A stretch of DNA of 28,033 nucleotides, from positions 1-28,033 of the forward strand of contig CABULX010000010.1 of the NCBI GenBank assembly GCA_902492545.1, written 5' to 3'. A model generated the notes under the pieces. That model made no database searches. It saw only the letters and a program-made list of their open reading frames with translations, and was not told the DNA's origin. This DNA is from an uncultured Collinsella sp. GTDB taxonomy: Bacteria > Actinomycetota > Coriobacteriia > Coriobacteriales > Coriobacteriaceae. Positions within the stretch are counted from its first letter, which is position 1; every line of letters begins with the position of its first letter. Below, piece by piece: positions 12,759 to 20,199 of this stretch. The translations under genes and the position numbers were made by a program.

Positions 12759-13997
12759 ATGACAAAAGACGATAGGCAAGCGTTCGAGGTGCCCGATCGG
12801 CTCTTTGAATACGTGAGGTCGGTCGTCGACAACCGCGCGCTTGCAACGGTGCTGCTCTTTTTGCTGAGCCTGCTGCTGATTGGCATCGACAACATCGTCG
12901 GAATCTTGGCGGTGCTGCTTGTCGGCTTTTTGCTGATCGATCGATTTGAGATCGTGTGCCGCTGCGTGGTGATTGGCGGCGCCGCGTGGGCCATGACGTT
13001 GGCGATTGGCGCCATGGCGCTCGGCGGCATCGAAGGGCCGGTGCTGTTCGATGCCGGCTTTGTATTCAACATGCTTGGCTTTGTGCTGGCGCTTGCCGCG
13101 TGCGTGCTGTTCTTGTGTGGCCGCGCCCTGTACTACCAGGGCTACGAGCAGGGCGAGCAGCATGCCGATTGTGTGCTGGCCGCTCGTATTCAAGATCGCC
13201 TGATCGATCACCCCGACACCTGGGATAACATCGACGGCGACTTCTTGGAGGTCGAGGGCGCCCTTAACCGCGTGCGTGACCGTGAGCGCAAGGTGCAGCA
13301 AGCTCTGCGTGACGAGTCGCATCGCAAGGACGATCTGGTCACGTACTTGGCACATGACCTACGCACCCCGCTTGCCAGTGTGGTGGGCTATCTTTCGCTG
13401 CTGCAAGAGGCTCCTGAGCTGCCGGTTGAGCAACGTGCGCACTTTACGGGCGTGGCTCTCGACAAAGCGCACCGGCTCGATGCGCTCATCGAAGAGTTCT
13501 TCGATATCACGCGCTTTGACTTCCACGATATCGTGCTCACGCGCGGCTATGTTGATCTGGGGTTGCTGCTGGCTCAGGTGGCTGACGAGTTCTATCCCAT
13601 CCTCAACGAGCAGCATAAGGAAGCCCAAGTTGATATTCGCGAGGACCTGACGGTGCTCGTGGATGGCGACAAAATGGCTCGCGTGTTCAACAACATCATG
13701 AAAAACGCCGTTGCCTATAGCTATGAGGGCTCGACCATCACGATCGAGGCCAGACGCCGGGACGGCGGTGGCGTGCGCGTGCGCTTTATCAATCAGGGCG
13801 ATCCCATCCCTGAGGCAAAGCTCAAGGTGATCTTTGAGAAGTTCTATCGCCTGGATGCGGCGCGTGCGACCAATCGCGGCGGCGCTGGACTGGGGCTTGC
13901 CATCGCCAAGGAGATCGTATGCGCGCACGGCGGTACCGTTGCATGTGAATCGACGCCCGAACACACGATATTCACCATCGAGCTGCCCGCCGCATAG
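12759..13997 (+). CDS. Membrane histidine kinase, VanS-like, with little external domain
   Basis: This 412-residue sensor kinase partners the preceding regulator. Residues about 27-125 form roughly four membrane segments (for example LATVLLFLLSLLLIGI and VLALAACVLFLCG) with only short loops, so sensing is probably within the membrane. A coiled-coil linker leads to the dimerisation domain with LAHDLRTPLASVVGYL (His199 phosphorylated). The ATPase domain shows NNIMKNAVAYSY (N box), a degenerate G1 region (INQGDPIP), FEKFYRLD (F box) and GGAGLGLAIAKEI (G2). The ATG at 12759 has GTGAGGAT upstream; longer in-frame versions overlap the regulator. The ligand is unknown. Confidence 0.9.
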   Translation: MTKDDRQAFEVPDRLFEYVRSVVDNRALATVLLFLLSLLLIGIDNIVGILAVLLVGFLLIDRFEIVCRCVVIGGAAWAMTLAIGAMALGGIEGPVLFDAGFVFNMLGFVLALAACVLFLCGRALYYQGYEQGEQHADCVLAARIQDRLIDHPDTWDNIDGDFLEVEGALNRVRDRERKVQQALRDESHRKDDLVTYLAHDLRTPLASVVGYLSLLQEAPELPVEQRAHFTGVALDKAHRLDALIEEFFDITRFDFHDIVLTRGYVDLGLLLAQVADEFYPILNEQHKEAQVDIREDLTVLVDGDKMARVFNNIMKNAVAYSYEGSTITIEARRRDGGGVRVRFINQGDPIPEAKLKVIFEKFYRLDAARATNRGGAGLGLAIAKEIVCAHGGTVACESTPEHTIFTIELPAA

Positions 13998-14100
13998 CCA
14001 GTGTGCCCTTACAAACACTTGACAATGCGCTCACGTGCATATGAGCCGCGATTCCTACTATCGATACTGCTGAATTGATATCGATGTGGAGGTATGCGGT

Positions 14101-14976
14101 ATGACGGCTGCTGCGGCTGTGGAGCCCACGGAGCTTGAAGAACTCATGAAAGCGCAGGCCGAGGCCGCGCGCGAGCGCGAGGTTGGGGATGCGACTCGCC
14201 CCACGGCAGAGGATCTTGCCGCCTCGCCGACGCGCATCGATGTCGAGGGCCTCGACCTGTTCTATGGCGACCATCATGCGCTCAAGGACGTGAATATCAA
14301 GATCCGCGACAAGCAGATCACCTCGTTCATCGGGCCTTCGGGCTGCGGAAAGTCCACGTTGCTGCGCTGCTTTAACCGCATGAACGACGGCATCAAGGAT
14401 TGCCGCATCGAGGGCAAGATTGCGCTCGATGGTCAAGATATCCTGGGCGACTACGACATCTGCCGCTTGCGCCAGCGCGTGGGCATGGTGTTCCAGCGCC
14501 CCAACCCGTTTCCCATGAGCATCTACGACAACGTCGCCTACGGTCCTCGCGGCATGGGAGTGCGCGACCGCGTCGTGCTCGACGAGCTGGTCGAGGATTC
14601 CCTTCGTCGCGCTGCGCTATGGGATGAGGTCAAGGACAAGCTCAAAGAGTCGGGTCTGGGTCTTTCGGGCGGCCAGCAGCAGCGTCTGTGCATCGCCCGC
14701 GCACTTGCCGTGCAGCCCGACATTCTGCTGATGGACGAGCCGACCTCGGCACTCGACCCTGTGTCGACGCTGGTGGTGGAGCAGCTGGCCTGCGAGCTCA
14801 AAGAGACCTGCACGCTCGTGGTCGTTACGCACAATATGCAGCAGGCGGCGCGTATCTCCGATTCGGTCGCATTCTTTTTGCTGGGTGAGCTGGTGGAGCA
14901 CGCGCCCACCGCGCAACTCTTCAAGAATCCGACCGATCCGCGCACGGCGGATTATTTGACGGGGCGTTTTGGCTGA
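14101..14976 (+). CDS. pstB: Phosphate ABC transporter ATP-binding protein PstB
   Basis: This 291-residue ATPase subunit powers high-affinity phosphate uptake by the PstSCA transporter. Motifs visible are Walker A GPSGCGKST (Lys84), the Q-loop region GMVFQRPNPFPMSIYDNVAYG (PstB hallmark), the signature LSGGQQQR, Walker B ILLMDEPTSALDP and the switch His in VVVTHNMQQAAR. An Ala/Glu-rich extension of about 45 residues precedes the usual start of the family. The ATG at 14101 is preferred because GGAGG lies 8 bases upstream; an in-frame GTG at 14086 overlaps that site. The genes pstS, pstC, pstA and phoU are not adjacent. A PhoP/PhoR-like pair follows. Confidence 0.94.
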   Translation: MTAAAAVEPTELEELMKAQAEAAREREVGDATRPTAEDLAASPTRIDVEGLDLFYGDHHALKDVNIKIRDKQITSFIGPSGCGKSTLLRCFNRMNDGIKDCRIEGKIALDGQDILGDYDICRLRQRVGMVFQRPNPFPMSIYDNVAYGPRGMGVRDRVVLDELVEDSLRRAALWDEVKDKLKESGLGLSGGQQQRLCIARALAVQPDILLMDEPTSALDPVSTLVVEQLACELKETCTLVVVTHNMQQAARISDSVAFFLLGELVEHAPTAQLFKNPTDPRTADYLTGRFG

Positions 14977-14986
14977 TACCATCTAG

Positions 14987-15000
14987 TAAAGGTACCTTTA
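14987..15000. promoter_or_regulatory. 14-bp perfect palindrome between pstB and the PhoP-like gene
   Basis: TAAAGGTACCTTTA is fully symmetric and sits 41-54 bases before the regulator's start, just upstream of a possible -10 TAAGAT (15005-15010). It may be an operator for an internal promoter. No regulator can be named. Confidence 0.35.
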
Positions 15001-15040
15001 GGGTTAAGATGCGGTCATGCCGGCCGCAAAGGGGTTCAAC

Positions 15041-15769
15041 ATGATCTATTACGTCGAGGACGATGACAACATCAGGGATTTGACGGTCTATGCGCTGCGC
15101 AAGCAGGGGATTGAGGCCGAAGGCTTTTCGTGCGACGGTGAGTTTAAGGCTGCCGTGGCGCGACGGGTACCCGATGCCGTCCTGCTCGACATCATGCTGC
15201 CCGATACCGATGGCTTGGCGATTATGCGTCGACTGCGTGCCGATCGCCTGACGGCGACGGTGCCCATCATGATGCTTACCGCCAAGGATACCGAGCTCGA
15301 CAAGGTGATGGCGCTCGATGGCGGTGCCGACGATTACCTGACTAAGCCGTTTTCGCTCATGGAGCTCGCCAGCCGCTGCCGCGCACTGCTGCGTCGCGGC
15401 GGCATGGTCAAACAGGCAAGCGATGTGCTCAGCGTGGGCGACATTGTGCTCTCGCCCAGCCATCGTGAGGTGACTGTTGCCGGCGAGTCGCTTAAGCTCA
15501 CCCTGCGCGAGTTCGACCTGCTCGAGTACCTCATGCGCAAGCCCGGCGTGGTCTTTACCCGCGAGTCGTTGCTGCAGAGCGTGTGGGGCTGGGACTTCGA
15601 CGGCGGTTCGCGCACCGTTGACGTGCACGTGCAGACGCTTCGCCAAAAACTGGGCGAGCATGCCAGCGCCATCGAGACCGTGCGCGGCGTGGGCTACCGC
15701 TTGGCCGAGCCTTCTGCCGGTGATGGTGCCGAAGGTGACGACACCGCGGCCACCGCATCGGAGGAGTAA
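15041..15769 (+). CDS. OmpR-type response regulator, PhoP/PhoB-like
   Basis: This 242-residue regulator has a receiver domain (MIYYVEDDDNIRDL, phosphoacceptor Asp50 in LLDIMLPDTDG, LTAKD, LTKPFS). A winged-helix domain follows (LTLREFDLLEYLMRKPG, DVHVQTLRQKLGEH, VRGVGYRLAE) and the protein ends in an acidic Ala/Thr tail. The ATG at 15041 is preferred over one at 15017 because AAAGGGG lies 7 bases before it and the protein then starts directly at the first strand. It is followed after 3 bases by its kinase and preceded by pstB, which supports a role in the phosphate-starvation response. This is an inference from context. Confidence 0.9.
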   Translation: MIYYVEDDDNIRDLTVYALRKQGIEAEGFSCDGEFKAAVARRVPDAVLLDIMLPDTDGLAIMRRLRADRLTATVPIMMLTAKDTELDKVMALDGGADDYLTKPFSLMELASRCRALLRRGGMVKQASDVLSVGDIVLSPSHREVTVAGESLKLTLREFDLLEYLMRKPGVVFTRESLLQSVWGWDFDGGSRTVDVHVQTLRQKLGEHASAIETVRGVGYRLAEPSAGDGAEGDDTAATASEE

Positions 15770-15772
15770 CCC

Positions 15773-17197
15773 GTGGTCTTCGCCCCCCAGGGAAAACATA
15801 CGCTGTCGCACCGCGTTTTTGTGACGATCTTTGTCTGCGCCATGGCGGTTATCGTGGCGTTTACGGTGCTGGGTGCGTTCTTTGTGCAAAACACCTTGGC
15901 GGATGCCACGAGTGCCAACCTGGCGCAAGAAACCGAGCTCATTGCTGCCGCCCTCGACGAGCAGCAGGAGCCCATCCCGTTCTTGCGTAGCCTCGATCGA
16001 GAGGACTTGCGCATCACGCTGATTAACAAGGATGGATCGGTTGCCTACGACAACGAGGCGTCGCCTTCCACACTGCCCAACCATGGTGATCGCCCCGAGG
16101 TCATCGAGGCCTTTGAGAGTGGTTCGGGTTCCGCGGAGCGCGCAAGCTCTACGCTCGACGAGATTATGCTGTATCGCGCCGTCGCCCTTGATAACGGCCA
16201 GGTTGTCCGCTTGGCGCAGGCCCAGCCTGGCGTTGCGGCGATTTTGCTGTCGATGGTGGCGCCGATGCTGCTTATCGCAGCAGCGGGTGCGGTACTCTCG
16301 TTTTTTATGGCGCGCCGCGAGTCCTGTGCCATCATCGCGCCGTTGCAAGAGGTGGATTTGGACCACCCACGCCGTAGCTATGAGCACGCCTATGCCGAGA
16401 TGGTCCCCATGCTTGAGCGTATTGAGTCGCAGCGCCAGGAGCTCAAGCGCCAAATGGCGGTGCTGGCGGACAACGACCGTATGCGCCGCGAGTTCACGGC
16501 GAATATCACCCATGAGCTCAAGACGCCGCTTACGGCGATTTCGGGCTATGCCGAGCTCATCGCAAACGGCATGGTCGAGGGCGAGGGCGACCTGCGCAAC
16601 TTTGGCGGTCGCATCTATCGTGAGGCGGGCCGCTTGGCAGCGCTTGTCAACGATATCCTTACGCTGTCTAACTTGGACGAGGCCGAGCGTGCAGCTGAGG
16701 GCGAGGCGGTGCCCATTGGGTCCACGGAGCCTATTGAGCTCTCGCGTGCCATCTACGCGGTCGAGCAGCGTCTTGAACAGGTCGCCCGTCAGGCGAATGT
16801 GACGATAAGTCATGAGACCAAGCCTGTGGTCATCGAGGGCGTGTCGCGCTTGATTGACGAGCTCATCTATAATCTGGCAAGCAACGCCATCCGCTACAAT
16901 CGACCCGGCGGTACGGTTACGCTGCAGTGCGGCACCAACGACGAAGGCCATCCGTTCCTTGCGGTCGCCGACACGGGAATCGGTATCGCGCCTGAAGAAC
17001 AGGGCAAGGTATTTGAGCGGTTCTATCGCGTGGACAAGAGTAGGTCCAAGGCACGCGGCGGAACCGGTCTGGGGCTTGCCATTGTCAAGCATGCGGCCCT
17101 GTATCATCACGCCACGCTCGATCTGTCGAGCGAGTTGGGCGTGGGAACCACCATTACGGTGACGTTTCCCATACGGCAGGACGAGCCATTCGCATAG
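15773..17197 (+). CDS. Sensor histidine kinase, PhoR-like
   Basis: This 474-residue kinase is translationally coupled to the preceding regulator. It has an N-terminal membrane segment (about residues 15-42) and an extracytoplasmic domain of about 110 residues containing ITLINKDGSVAYDNEA, as in PhoR/WalK-type kinases. A second membrane segment lies around residues 157-180. No clear HAMP domain is visible; a charged linker follows instead. The kinase core has FTANITHELKTPLTAI (His247), NLASNAIRYNRPGG (N box), DTGIGIAPEEQ (G1), FERFYRVDKSRS (F box) and GGTGLGLAIVKHA (G2). It starts at GTG with GGAG upstream. Coupling to pstB suggests it senses phosphate status, possibly through the transporter. 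Confidence 0.9.
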   Translation: MVFAPQGKHTLSHRVFVTIFVCAMAVIVAFTVLGAFFVQNTLADATSANLAQETELIAAALDEQQEPIPFLRSLDREDLRITLINKDGSVAYDNEASPSTLPNHGDRPEVIEAFESGSGSAERASSTLDEIMLYRAVALDNGQVVRLAQAQPGVAAILLSMVAPMLLIAAAGAVLSFFMARRESCAIIAPLQEVDLDHPRRSYEHAYAEMVPMLERIESQRQELKRQMAVLADNDRMRREFTANITHELKTPLTAISGYAELIANGMVEGEGDLRNFGGRIYREAGRLAALVNDILTLSNLDEAERAAEGEAVPIGSTEPIELSRAIYAVEQRLEQVARQANVTISHETKPVVIEGVSRLIDELIYNLASNAIRYNRPGGTVTLQCGTNDEGHPFLAVADTGIGIAPEEQGKVFERFYRVDKSRSKARGGTGLGLAIVKHAALYHHATLDLSSELGVGTTITVTFPIRQDEPFA

Positions 17198-17222
17198 CGA
17201 TACAACATAGATATTGATGCAG

Positions 17223-17254
17223 ACGCCGCATTTGACTTTCGGGTGCGGCGTTGT
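17223..17254 (+). terminator. Probable terminator after the PhoR-like gene
   Basis: ACGCCGCA (17223-17230) pairs with TGCGGCGT (17244-17251), followed by TTGTTGT. The tail is imperfect, so termination may be partial. Confidence 0.55.
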
Positions 17255-17392
17255 TGTGCACTTTTACGATTGCTTCCGACATTTTTACAGGAGAGCCTGT
17301 TTCTTATGTATAGAGTTTGGTCTCGGTAAAAAGATGCGATAACATACGGACAGTTTTGTCAATCCGAACTGGGGAAATGAAAGGCAAGCTGC

Positions 17393-18049
17393 ATGACCCT
17401 TCTCGAACTGTTCCAGCTGCTGAAGAAGCACCTTCAGCTGGTCATCACCCTTCCGGTGGTCTGCGCGATCGCCATGGGCATCGTGTCCTTCGTTGCGATG
17501 GGCAACACCTACACCGCGACGACGAGCATGTACATTCTCGCCAAGACCGACGATAGCGGTCAGATGAGCTACAACGATCTCTCGGCGAGCCAGATGCTTT
17601 CCAACGATATCGCCACGCTGCTGGATAGCGATAGCGTTAAGAGCGGTGCTGCCAATGAGCTGGGCCTTGCTGACCTGGATGACTACAAGGTGTCTGTTTC
17701 CTCCGAGACCACCACGCGTGTCATTACGCTTTCGGTTACCGGCACCGATGCCAAGGAGACGGCTAAGGTCGCAAAGGCCATGGCCAGCTCGGTGAGTACG
17801 GTCGCTCAGAACGTCGGCGCTGCCCAGAGCATCAACGTTATCGACGAGGCTAAGACTCCCGAAGTCCCCAGCGGCCCCAAGCGCACGCTGTACGTTGCTG
17901 TCGCGTTCCTCGCCGGTATCTTTATCGCAGTTGCCTATGTCGTTTTGGCAGACATGCTCAATACCCGCATCCGCGGTGCCGAAGAGGCAGAAGAGCTCCT
18001 GGGCATTCCCGTTGTTGGCCGAATTCCGGCTATGAAAGGTGGTAAATAG
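17393..18049 (+). CDS. Wzz/CpsC-like polysaccharide co-polymerase, BY-kinase activator
   Basis: This 218-residue membrane protein sets polysaccharide chain length and activates the adjacent tyrosine kinase. It has two membrane segments: residues about 16-36 (VITLPVVCAIAMGIVSFVAM) and about 165-185 (LYVAVAFLAGIFIAVAYVVL). The extracellular Wzz domain between them starts with YTATTSMYIL, and PEVPSGPKR is the proline-rich motif before the second helix typical of the family. The C-terminal tail (LGIPVVGRIP) is the part that contacts the kinase in related systems. The ATG at 17393 has AAAGG 8 bases upstream. The kinase gene follows after 2 bases. The 195-base leader holds no obvious riboswitch. 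Confidence 0.9.
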   Translation: MTLLELFQLLKKHLQLVITLPVVCAIAMGIVSFVAMGNTYTATTSMYILAKTDDSGQMSYNDLSASQMLSNDIATLLDSDSVKSGAANELGLADLDDYKVSVSSETTTRVITLSVTGTDAKETAKVAKAMASSVSTVAQNVGAAQSINVIDEAKTPEVPSGPKRTLYVAVAFLAGIFIAVAYVVLADMLNTRIRGAEEAEELLGIPVVGRIPAMKGGK

Positions 18050-18051
18050 GC

Positions 18052-18789
18052 ATGGCTAAGGCAAAGAACACCGATAAGCTCGTTGTACAGAATGCCGCCA
18101 AGACCCTTCTGGCCAACATCCGCTTTGCGAGCGTGGACGACCCCATTCGCACCATCACCGTTACCTCCTCGATTCCCAACGAGGGTAAGTCTACGGTTTC
18201 CATCAACCTTGCCCAGGCTATCGCCACCAGCGGCAAGAGCGTCCTGCTGGTCGAGGCTGATATGCGTCGCAGGTCCCTTGCCGATATGCTCGGCGTCCGC
18301 TCCCGCGGCGGACTCTATGCAGTCCTTTCCGAGCAGGTTTCTATTGACCAGGCGATTGTCGAGACGGGTCAGAAGAACTTTTACTTCCTCGATGCCGAGC
18401 CGCATATTCCCAATCCTGCCGACATCATCGTCTCTCACCGCTTTGCCAAGCTGGTAAAGGCACTGTCCGCCAAGTTCCAGTACGTCATCTTTGATGCTCC
18501 CCCGGTCGGCACCTTCATCGATGCTGCCGAGATCGCAAGTCTGACCGACGGTGCGCTTTTTGTCGTGCGTGAGGATTTCACCAAGCGCGAGGAGGCGCTC
18601 AACGCCATCGGTCAGCTTAAGAAGTCCGAGAAGGTCAAGCTCATCGGTACCGTTATGAACTACTGCGAGACCGAGACCAGCGAGTACTACTACTCCTACT
18701 ACACCAAGGACGGTAAGAAGGTGAAGAAGGGCTCCGACGATCAGGGGACTTCCAAAAAGGGCATCTTCACCAACCGAGCAAACGTTTAG
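18052..18789 (+). CDS. Bacterial tyrosine kinase (BY-kinase), CpsD/CapB family
   Basis: This 245-residue cytosolic kinase autophosphorylates a C-terminal tyrosine cluster and controls extracellular polysaccharide assembly. Walker A is SSIPNEGKSTVS (Lys46), Walker A' is VLLVEADMRRRS, and Walker B is YVIFDAPPVGT. The tyrosine cluster EYYYSYYTKDG lies around residues 204-214 and is followed by a Lys-rich tail. It depends on the preceding membrane activator, and the next gene encodes the phosphatase that reverses it. The order activator-kinase-phosphatase matches the regulatory part of Gram-positive capsule clusters. Confidence 0.93.
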   Translation: MAKAKNTDKLVVQNAAKTLLANIRFASVDDPIRTITVTSSIPNEGKSTVSINLAQAIATSGKSVLLVEADMRRRSLADMLGVRSRGGLYAVLSEQVSIDQAIVETGQKNFYFLDAEPHIPNPADIIVSHRFAKLVKALSAKFQYVIFDAPPVGTFIDAAEIASLTDGALFVVREDFTKREEALNAIGQLKKSEKVKLIGTVMNYCETETSEYYYSYYTKDGKKVKKGSDDQGTSKKGIFTNRANV

Positions 18790-18806
18790 TTGATTAAGGC
18801 TGACCT

Positions 18807-19457
18807 ATGCGTGACATTCATTGCCATATCTTGCCGGGTGTAGACGACGGCGCCGCCGATCTCGATGAGAGCTTGGCGATGCTCGAGGCTGCCAAGCGGG
18901 CCGGTGTAACCAGAATCGTTTGCACTCCTCACTGCCGTGATCCCTATTTTGATTACGACAAGATGTGGGATGCCTTTGAGCTGCTGCGTGATAACGCTGA
19001 CGGCTTTCCGCTCCAGATGGGCTTCGAGGTCAACCATCGAAAGCTCGTTGAGCTTGGTATCGATGCCGCGGAGCACTTGCATTTCGATGGGACCAACGAG
19101 TTTCTGCTCGAACTTTCGACGCATGCCGATGCGTATGCGTTTAGAGAGTACGAGAACACGATTTACGATTTGCAGTGCCGTGGCTACCAGGTGATCATCG
19201 CTCATCCTGAGCGCTATCGTGCGGTTCAAAAGGATGTAAGCGTGGCGGAGCGCCTGGTCGATATGGGCTGCAAGCTGCAGGCTTCGGCGGACTTTATTGC
19301 CGGCGGTCGATTTGGTCGCGAGAAAAAGCCGGCACAGCGCCTGTTCGATCAGAACCTGTACAGCTTCATCGCGAGCGATGCCCATAACGTGGGTCATTAC
19401 GACTGCCTGGCGAAGGCTCGCGCGAAGTTTAGTGTGCGCGGAGCTCATTTTCGCTAA
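18807..19457 (+). CDS. PHP-type tyrosine-protein phosphatase, CpsB/YwqE-like
   Basis: This 216-residue metal-dependent phosphatase removes phosphate from the BY-kinase tyrosine cluster. PHP-fold metal ligands are visible: DIHCHILPGVDDGA at the N-terminus, CTPHCRDP, GFEVN, IIAHPERY and FIASDAHNVGH near the C-terminus. The order and spacing are those of CpsB/CapC proteins, though the length is a little short of the usual 240-255. The start at 18807 has only a weak TAAGGC upstream and lies 17 bases after the kinase stop. No glycosyltransferase, flippase or polymerase genes follow. Confidence 0.91.
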   Translation: MRDIHCHILPGVDDGAADLDESLAMLEAAKRAGVTRIVCTPHCRDPYFDYDKMWDAFELLRDNADGFPLQMGFEVNHRKLVELGIDAAEHLHFDGTNEFLLELSTHADAYAFREYENTIYDLQCRGYQVIIAHPERYRAVQKDVSVAERLVDMGCKLQASADFIAGGRFGREKKPAQRLFDQNLYSFIASDAHNVGHYDCLAKARAKFSVRGAHFR

Positions 19458-19496
19458 TATCTGTCCCTAACGTTCGCATTGAATGAAAGGGCAGCC

Positions 19497-19997
19497 ATGG
19501 ATATCCAACTTAAGACGGGATGCTTTGATGACGCGGCGTTGGTGCGCCGCGTCGTTTTTATGGACGAGCAGGGCTACGAGAATGAGTTCGACGCTATCGA
19601 CGAGGATCCAAACTGCATTCATGTGACGCTCTATGTAGACGGCGAGCTTGCCGGTTGCTCGCGCGTGTTTCCCGAAGAGCTTGAGCGCGTGGCTGACGCA
19701 GGGGCCCCGGTGTTGCCGTCGTGCGATTTGGACGAAGGCGTCGCAGCGGGGGAGACCTATATTATGGGGCGCGTGGCTGTGCTGCCGAGCATGCGCCGTC
19801 GCGGTCTGGCGAGTGCGATCGTCGATGCCAGTGCTTTGTGTGCACGCGATGCCGGCGCAAAGCTTATTAAGCTGCATGCGCAGGAATACGTGCTGCCGCT
19901 CTATGCAAAGGCGGGCTACACGCAAATTGCCCCGGTAGATTACGAAGACGAGGGCCAGCCCCATGTCTGGATGGCCAAGCGCGTAGATGGCAGATAG
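19497..19997 (+). CDS. GNAT-family N-acetyltransferase
   Basis: This 166-residue protein is probably an acetyl-CoA-dependent acyltransferase. The central motif GRVAVLPSMRRRGLASAIV (about residues 98-116) is the acetyl-CoA pyrophosphate loop (Q/RxxGxG/A form). It is preceded by beta strands (HVTLYVDGELAGCSRVF), and LHAQEYVLPLYAKAGY follows, as in the ElaA/YjcF-like branch. The substrate is unknown. The ATG at 19497 has AAAGGG about 6 bases upstream; an earlier in-frame ATG at 19479 has no such site. It lies 39 bases after the phosphatase gene and could be read from the same transcript, but a functional link is not evident. Confidence 0.87.
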   Translation: MDIQLKTGCFDDAALVRRVVFMDEQGYENEFDAIDEDPNCIHVTLYVDGELAGCSRVFPEELERVADAGAPVLPSCDLDEGVAAGETYIMGRVAVLPSMRRRGLASAIVDASALCARDAGAKLIKLHAQEYVLPLYAKAGYTQIAPVDYEDEGQPHVWMAKRVDGR

Positions 19998-20045
19998 GGA
20001 CGTTCCTTTTCTGCCGGCAGTTGGGGACGCTCCTTGGCAATTGGC
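19997..20045. repeat. Short degenerate tandem repeat with a GGGACG(T/C)TCCTT motif
   Basis: GGGACGTTCCTT (19997-20008) recurs as GGGACGCTCCTT (20024-20035), with the palindrome TGCCGGCA between them and a partial third echo (GGCAATTGGCG). It starts at the stop codon of the GNAT gene. A related GGGGACGTT motif occurs on the minus strand of the hairpin at 22460-22515. Confidence 0.45.
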
Positions 20046-20144
20046 GCAGCGGAGCGCTTAGACATACAGTTTTTCGATTCCGTATGTATATATGCGCGCT
20101 AATGGGTTATAAAATCTAAGTCTGAACATAGCAGGTCTGCGATT

Positions 20145-20169
20145 CGGCTCGGGCGACCGGGCCGTTTTT
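20145..20169 (+). terminator. Terminator-like hairpin in the htpG leader
   Basis: CGGCTCGG (20145-20152) pairs fully, with one G-U pair, with CCGGGCCG (20157-20164) around a GCGA tetraloop, followed by five T residues. It lies 31 bases before the htpG start and downstream of an AT-rich TATAAA (20108-20113). It may terminate the upstream transcript or act as an attenuator or thermosensitive leader element for htpG. Confidence 0.65.
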
Positions 20170-20199
20170 GCGGACGGGGGTAGCGCGAAAGGACTGCAC

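Noticed and set aside
14921..17110. Minus-strand open frame of 729 codons opposite the PhoP/PhoR-like genes
   Set aside because: The opposite strand carries clear receiver and kinase motifs. This frame has no recognisable domain or ribosome site and is a shadow.
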